Source: Roseicyclus sp965662675
GTDB lineage: Bacteria > Pseudomonadota > Alphaproteobacteria > Rhodobacterales > Rhodobacteraceae
Direction: 5' to 3'
Assembly (NCBI RefSeq): GCF_965662675.1
Contig: NZ_CBFIIK010000066.1
Location: forward strand, 1-14,418
DNA: 14,418 nucleotides
Shown here: positions 11,854-14,418 of the stretch, piece after piece
Layout: each line of letters starts with the position of its first letter
Position numbering within the stretch: the stretch's first letter is position 1
Notes under the pieces: generated by a model
What the model was told of the DNA's origin: nothing
Database searches by the model: none
The model's input: only the letters and a program-made list of their open reading frames with translations
Program-made: the position numbers and the translations under genes

Positions 11854-14418
11854 TTACATCCGGATGTTGATGATGGTCTGGGTCAGGCTTGTCGTGGTCT
11901 CGATCGCCTTGGCCGATGCCTGATAGTTCCGCTGGGCGGTAATCAGGTTCACCAGCTCTTCGGTGATATCGACGTTCGAGCGTTCAAGCGAACCCGATTG
12001 GATCGTGCCGAAACCTTCCGAACCCGCCTCGCCGACCTGCGGCCGGCCCGATACGGCGGTCTCGACATAGGTCGCATTACCGATCTGCTTGAGGCCGTTT
12101 TGGTTGTTGAAGGTCGCGACCACGATCTTGCCCAAGGGGTTGTTCTGGCCATTGGTGTAGTTCGCCCGGATCGTACCCGAGCTGTCGATCTCGATCCCGT
12201 CAAGGCGGCCGGAGGTGAAACCGTCTTGCTCCACCGACAACACCGAGAAGGGCTGGGCAAACTGGCTTGAGGCCGAGAAATCGATGTCGAGCGAGATCGA
12301 GAAGCCATCGGCCTGCTGTTCGAAATGCACCTTGTTCTTGGGGCTGATCAGTTTACCGGTCTTGTCGAAGGTCAATTCGCCCTCGTCAATGTAGAGCGGG
12401 AAATACCCTGTCACCAGGTTCTCCGGCGGCGAGGTCACGACATTGCCGTCGGCGTCGACGAAAAGCGCCAAGCCATCGGCATTTGTCGCCTGCACAAGGT
12501 TGTAGATCTTCGGCACCGAGCCAACCCCCAAGGGGACATCGTCAAGACCGAGGCGCGCGGTGCCCTTGACCTTGATCGTCGAGGTGTCGCCCGTGGTGCC
12601 TGTGGTGAAGGTGAAGCTGTTGGATGCAGCCGAATAGCGCACGGTCACACCGCCGACACTGATGCCGCTGACTGGGTCGGCGATCTGGTTGACCCGCTCT
12701 TCGAGCGCGGCGGCCAGCGTGGTGCCGACGTAATTGCCCGGCGGGATCTCGATGACCCCGGAAATCCCGTTCACCGAAACGTTGAAGATGTTCTCGTTGT
12801 TGGTGGCGGTCAGGCGGAAGACTTCGGTCAGGTCGCTTTGCGCGGCCCGTCCCGAGGCGATGGCAGGGTCCGAGGCAAGGCCGCGTCCTGCGGCAAAGAC
12901 ATAGTCGGTGCGCGTCGCGCCAAATCCGAACAATGCATTCTCGCCGCTGCCGATGATCCGTGTGTCGAGGTTGATCTGTTCGCTCGGATCGGTGTTGCCA
13001 CCCGAAAGAATGGTGCGTCGGCCGATCTGGATATTCGACGCCTTCTGGTTTTGATCGACACCGATTGCGCCATTGGTGCTGATTGTTTCACCCGTCGTGC
13101 CGCTGAGCACGCTGAACGACTTGGTGTCGCTGTTATATTCAACCTGAATGCCGAAACGCTTGTCGTTGAGCTGGATTTCCTCGCCGTCGGCGATGAAGGA
13201 TTCAGCCGACATCACTTCGCCGCCGCGGATCAAGACCTGGCGTGTATTGCCTGAATCCGGGATGCCCAAGCCGTTCGTGTCGTTTGCACTGGCAGCGCCC
13301 GAAATGGTGAAGGAGTTGAAGTTGCTCCCTGTCCCGGTCCCTAGCACGGTCCGGTCAACGCTGAACTGCAGGCGCTGGTTTACGTCATCATAGCTGATCT
13401 TTATCGGCGGGTTCTTTTCGTCGATCCAGCCTGCACGGTTTATGGTGGTGAGGTTGGCGAGGTTATATACAGCCAACACACCATCGGCCATGGTGCCGTT
13501 CGCGGCGCCCGACGTCGAGACAGGGGTTTGGCTGAGCGTAACCAGAGTGCCGTCAGGATTGACTTGGAGGGCGGAAACATCCCCTGTGCCGGTTGAACCG
13601 GTGATCGAGAAATCCTTTCCATCTGCACGCGTGATCACGCCGTCGGCCATTGAGAAGCCCTTCTTGTCAGCCAAAGCATCAAAGGCCGTCTGCAGGGCGG
13701 CGTAGGCGTCTGTTTGGGTCTGTCCGGTAGTAAGTTCTGCCGTGATGAAAGAAAGGGTGTTGCCGCGGCCGTCATCAAGGTTGACGGTGAAAGCATCGCC
13801 GGTGGTTATTGTACCGGTAACAGTCAAGACCATCGTGGCAGGTGTTGCCGGACTAGTGACGGCCGGCATGAGGGAATTCAGCCCAAGCGCATTTATCGCT
13901 GTGGAAACGCTGTTGTTCTTTGCGCTGTCGATCATGAAGGCGTTGTCAAAGGAGCTGTCGGTAATCGTGCGGGTCGCGGCGGCGCCGATTTCGCGCAGGA
14001 CGATCTTCTTGCTGTTAAAGGTGGTTAAAACGCCTTCGGTCCCGCTCTCGGCACCTTCGAAAAAAGCTTCGACGTTAGAGGACGGGTTGAACAACAAATT
14101 GATGTCGAAGTTGCGTTCAAACGAGGTCTCCGACAGGGCGAGCCCTGAGGTGTCGACCTTCAACAGCTTGAAGCCCCCTTCGGTTGTGCCGCCGGCGTCC
14201 AAAACCCGAAGCGCGCGGCCATTCAGGTTGGCGTCCAAATTGGCACCTTGAAGCTGGATCGAAGCCGAGTCGAGATCAAGTCCCGTGGGGATGTAAAACG
14301 ACAGCGTGTTCTGCAACGCGTCGTAAGACAGCTTGTCCATTTCTGCAGGAGCCGCAAGCGCGACCTTGTTGTCATAAACGGTCAAGCTCGGGCGGTCGTT
14401 GAAATAGGAGTATGCTAG
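11854..14418 (-). CDS. flgE: Hook protein FlgE, oversized, N-terminus outside window
   Basis: The frame is open to the right edge, so the 854 visible residues lack the N-terminal D0. A TTG at 14385 is not the true start, because coding continues upstream of it (SYFNDRPS). The C-terminal ~170 residues are plainly FlgE: GELTFDKTGKLISP (visible residues about 680-693), QPFSVLSVEQDGFTSGRLDG, IRANYTNGQNNPLGKIVVAT, then SGSLERSNVDITEELVNLIT (808-827), AQRNYQASAKAIETT and the end INIRM. The rest (about 1-670) is a large beta-rich, Thr/Ser/Gly/Asn-rich region with no Cys. It includes VTGT-x3-GD-x-FT (200-211) and a segment with NIFNVSVNGISGVIEIPPGNY (543-563) and SNSFTFTTGTTGDTSTIKV (599-617). E. coli FlgE has about 400 residues; this one probably exceeds 950. 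It is the first visible gene of the operon. Confidence 0.93.
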   Translation of the reverse strand, partial: LAYSYFNDRPSLTVYDNKVALAAPAEMDKLSYDALQNTLSFYIPTGLDLDSASIQLQGANLDANLNGRALRVLDAGGTTEGGFKLLKVDTSGLALSETSFERNFDINLLFNPSSNVEAFFEGAESGTEGVLTTFNSKKIVLREIGAAATRTITDSSFDNAFMIDSAKNNSVSTAINALGLNSLMPAVTSPATPATMVLTVTGTITTGDAFTVNLDDGRGNTLSFITAELTTGQTQTDAYAALQTAFDALADKKGFSMADGVITRADGKDFSITGSTGTGDVSALQVNPDGTLVTLSQTPVSTSGAANGTMADGVLAVYNLANLTTINRAGWIDEKNPPIKISYDDVNQRLQFSVDRTVLGTGTGSNFNSFTISGAASANDTNGLGIPDSGNTRQVLIRGGEVMSAESFIADGEEIQLNDKRFGIQVEYNSDTKSFSVLSGTTGETISTNGAIGVDQNQKASNIQIGRRTILSGGNTDPSEQINLDTRIIGSGENALFGFGATRTDYVFAAGRGLASDPAIASGRAAQSDLTEVFRLTATNNENIFNVSVNGISGVIEIPPGNYVGTTLAAALEERVNQIADPVSGISVGGVTVRYSAASNSFTFTTGTTGDTSTIKVKGTARLGLDDVPLGVGSVPKIYNLVQATNADGLALFVDADGNVVTSPPENLVTGYFPLYIDEGELTFDKTGKLISPKNKVHFEQQADGFSISLDIDFSASSQFAQPFSVLSVEQDGFTSGRLDGIEIDSSGTIRANYTNGQNNPLGKIVVATFNNQNGLKQIGNATYVETAVSGRPQVGEAGSEGFGTIQSGSLERSNVDITEELVNLITAQRNYQASAKAIETTTSLTQTIINIRM

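Noticed and set aside
10229..11923. 564-aa plus-strand frame across flgG and flgF
   Set aside because: It is antisense to two certain genes and their promoter gap. His/Arg/Asp/Gly-rich composition is typical of reverse frames in GC-rich DNA. The same applies to 3063-4397, 6099-7157, 7185-8048, 8027-9097 and 12325-13254.
14383..14385. TTG as the start of flgE
   Set aside because: The frame continues upstream to the window edge in protein-like sequence, and the usual FlgE N-terminus is missing, so the true start lies outside.

Overview
The window is part of a flagellar gene cluster from a GC-rich alphaproteobacterium, most likely a member of the Rhodobacteraceae. Three things point there: the codon use, the L/P-ring plus hook-junction gene set, and a lytic transglycosylase resembling Rhodobacter SltF. 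The gene order flgE-F-G-H-I-J-K-L, the flagellin C-terminus and the FlgF/FlgG sequences look like the enterobacterial/vibrio (gamma-type) scheme, not the usual alphaproteobacterial one. From memory, this is the arrangement of the Rhodobacter sphaeroides Fla1 system, thought to have been acquired from gammaproteobacteria. The species cannot be named from the sequence alone.

Layout, left to right. The 3' end of a flagellin gene (+, 1-247) closes with a strong intrinsic terminator (271-300). A mostly empty convergent spacer follows (301-638). It holds one weak candidate for a 28-residue single-span membrane peptide (464-550). Next, on the minus strand, come an unrecognised 57-aa gene (639-812) and a fliL homologue (872-1435). 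Divergent from fliL is a periplasmic lytic transglycosylase gene, sltF-like (1559-2470, +), with a near-consensus sigma-54 promoter whose predicted start point falls on the ATG. From 2481 to the right edge everything is on the minus strand in a tight operon, read right to left: flgE (cut by the right edge), flgF, flgG, flgH, flgI, flgJ, flgK, flgL. Gaps within it are 2-13 bp from flgG to flgL. The largest gap, 60 bp between flgF and flgG, holds a second near-perfect sigma-54 promoter, so flgGHIJKL is probably its own transcription unit nested in the larger operon.

How the genes work together. FlgF and FlgG build the distal rod. FlgH and FlgI build the L and P rings. FlgJ (rod-binding domain only) and the SltF-like enzyme together do what the two-domain FlgJ does in enterics: capping the rod and opening the peptidoglycan. 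FlgE makes the hook. FlgK and FlgL join hook to filament. Flagellin makes the filament. FliL sits at the stator-rotor interface.

Most unusual are the axial proteins. FlgK is 1406 residues, against about 550 in E. coli. FlgE already shows 854 residues without its N-terminus, against about 400 in E. coli. FlgL carries an extra domain of roughly 110 residues. The inserts share short motifs (VTGT-x3-GD-x-FT in FlgE and FlgK, and flagellin-IN-like segments), which suggests a coordinated enlargement of the outer surface of the hook and junction. I found no CRISPR array, tRNA, rRNA, insertion sequence or clear non-flagellar system.
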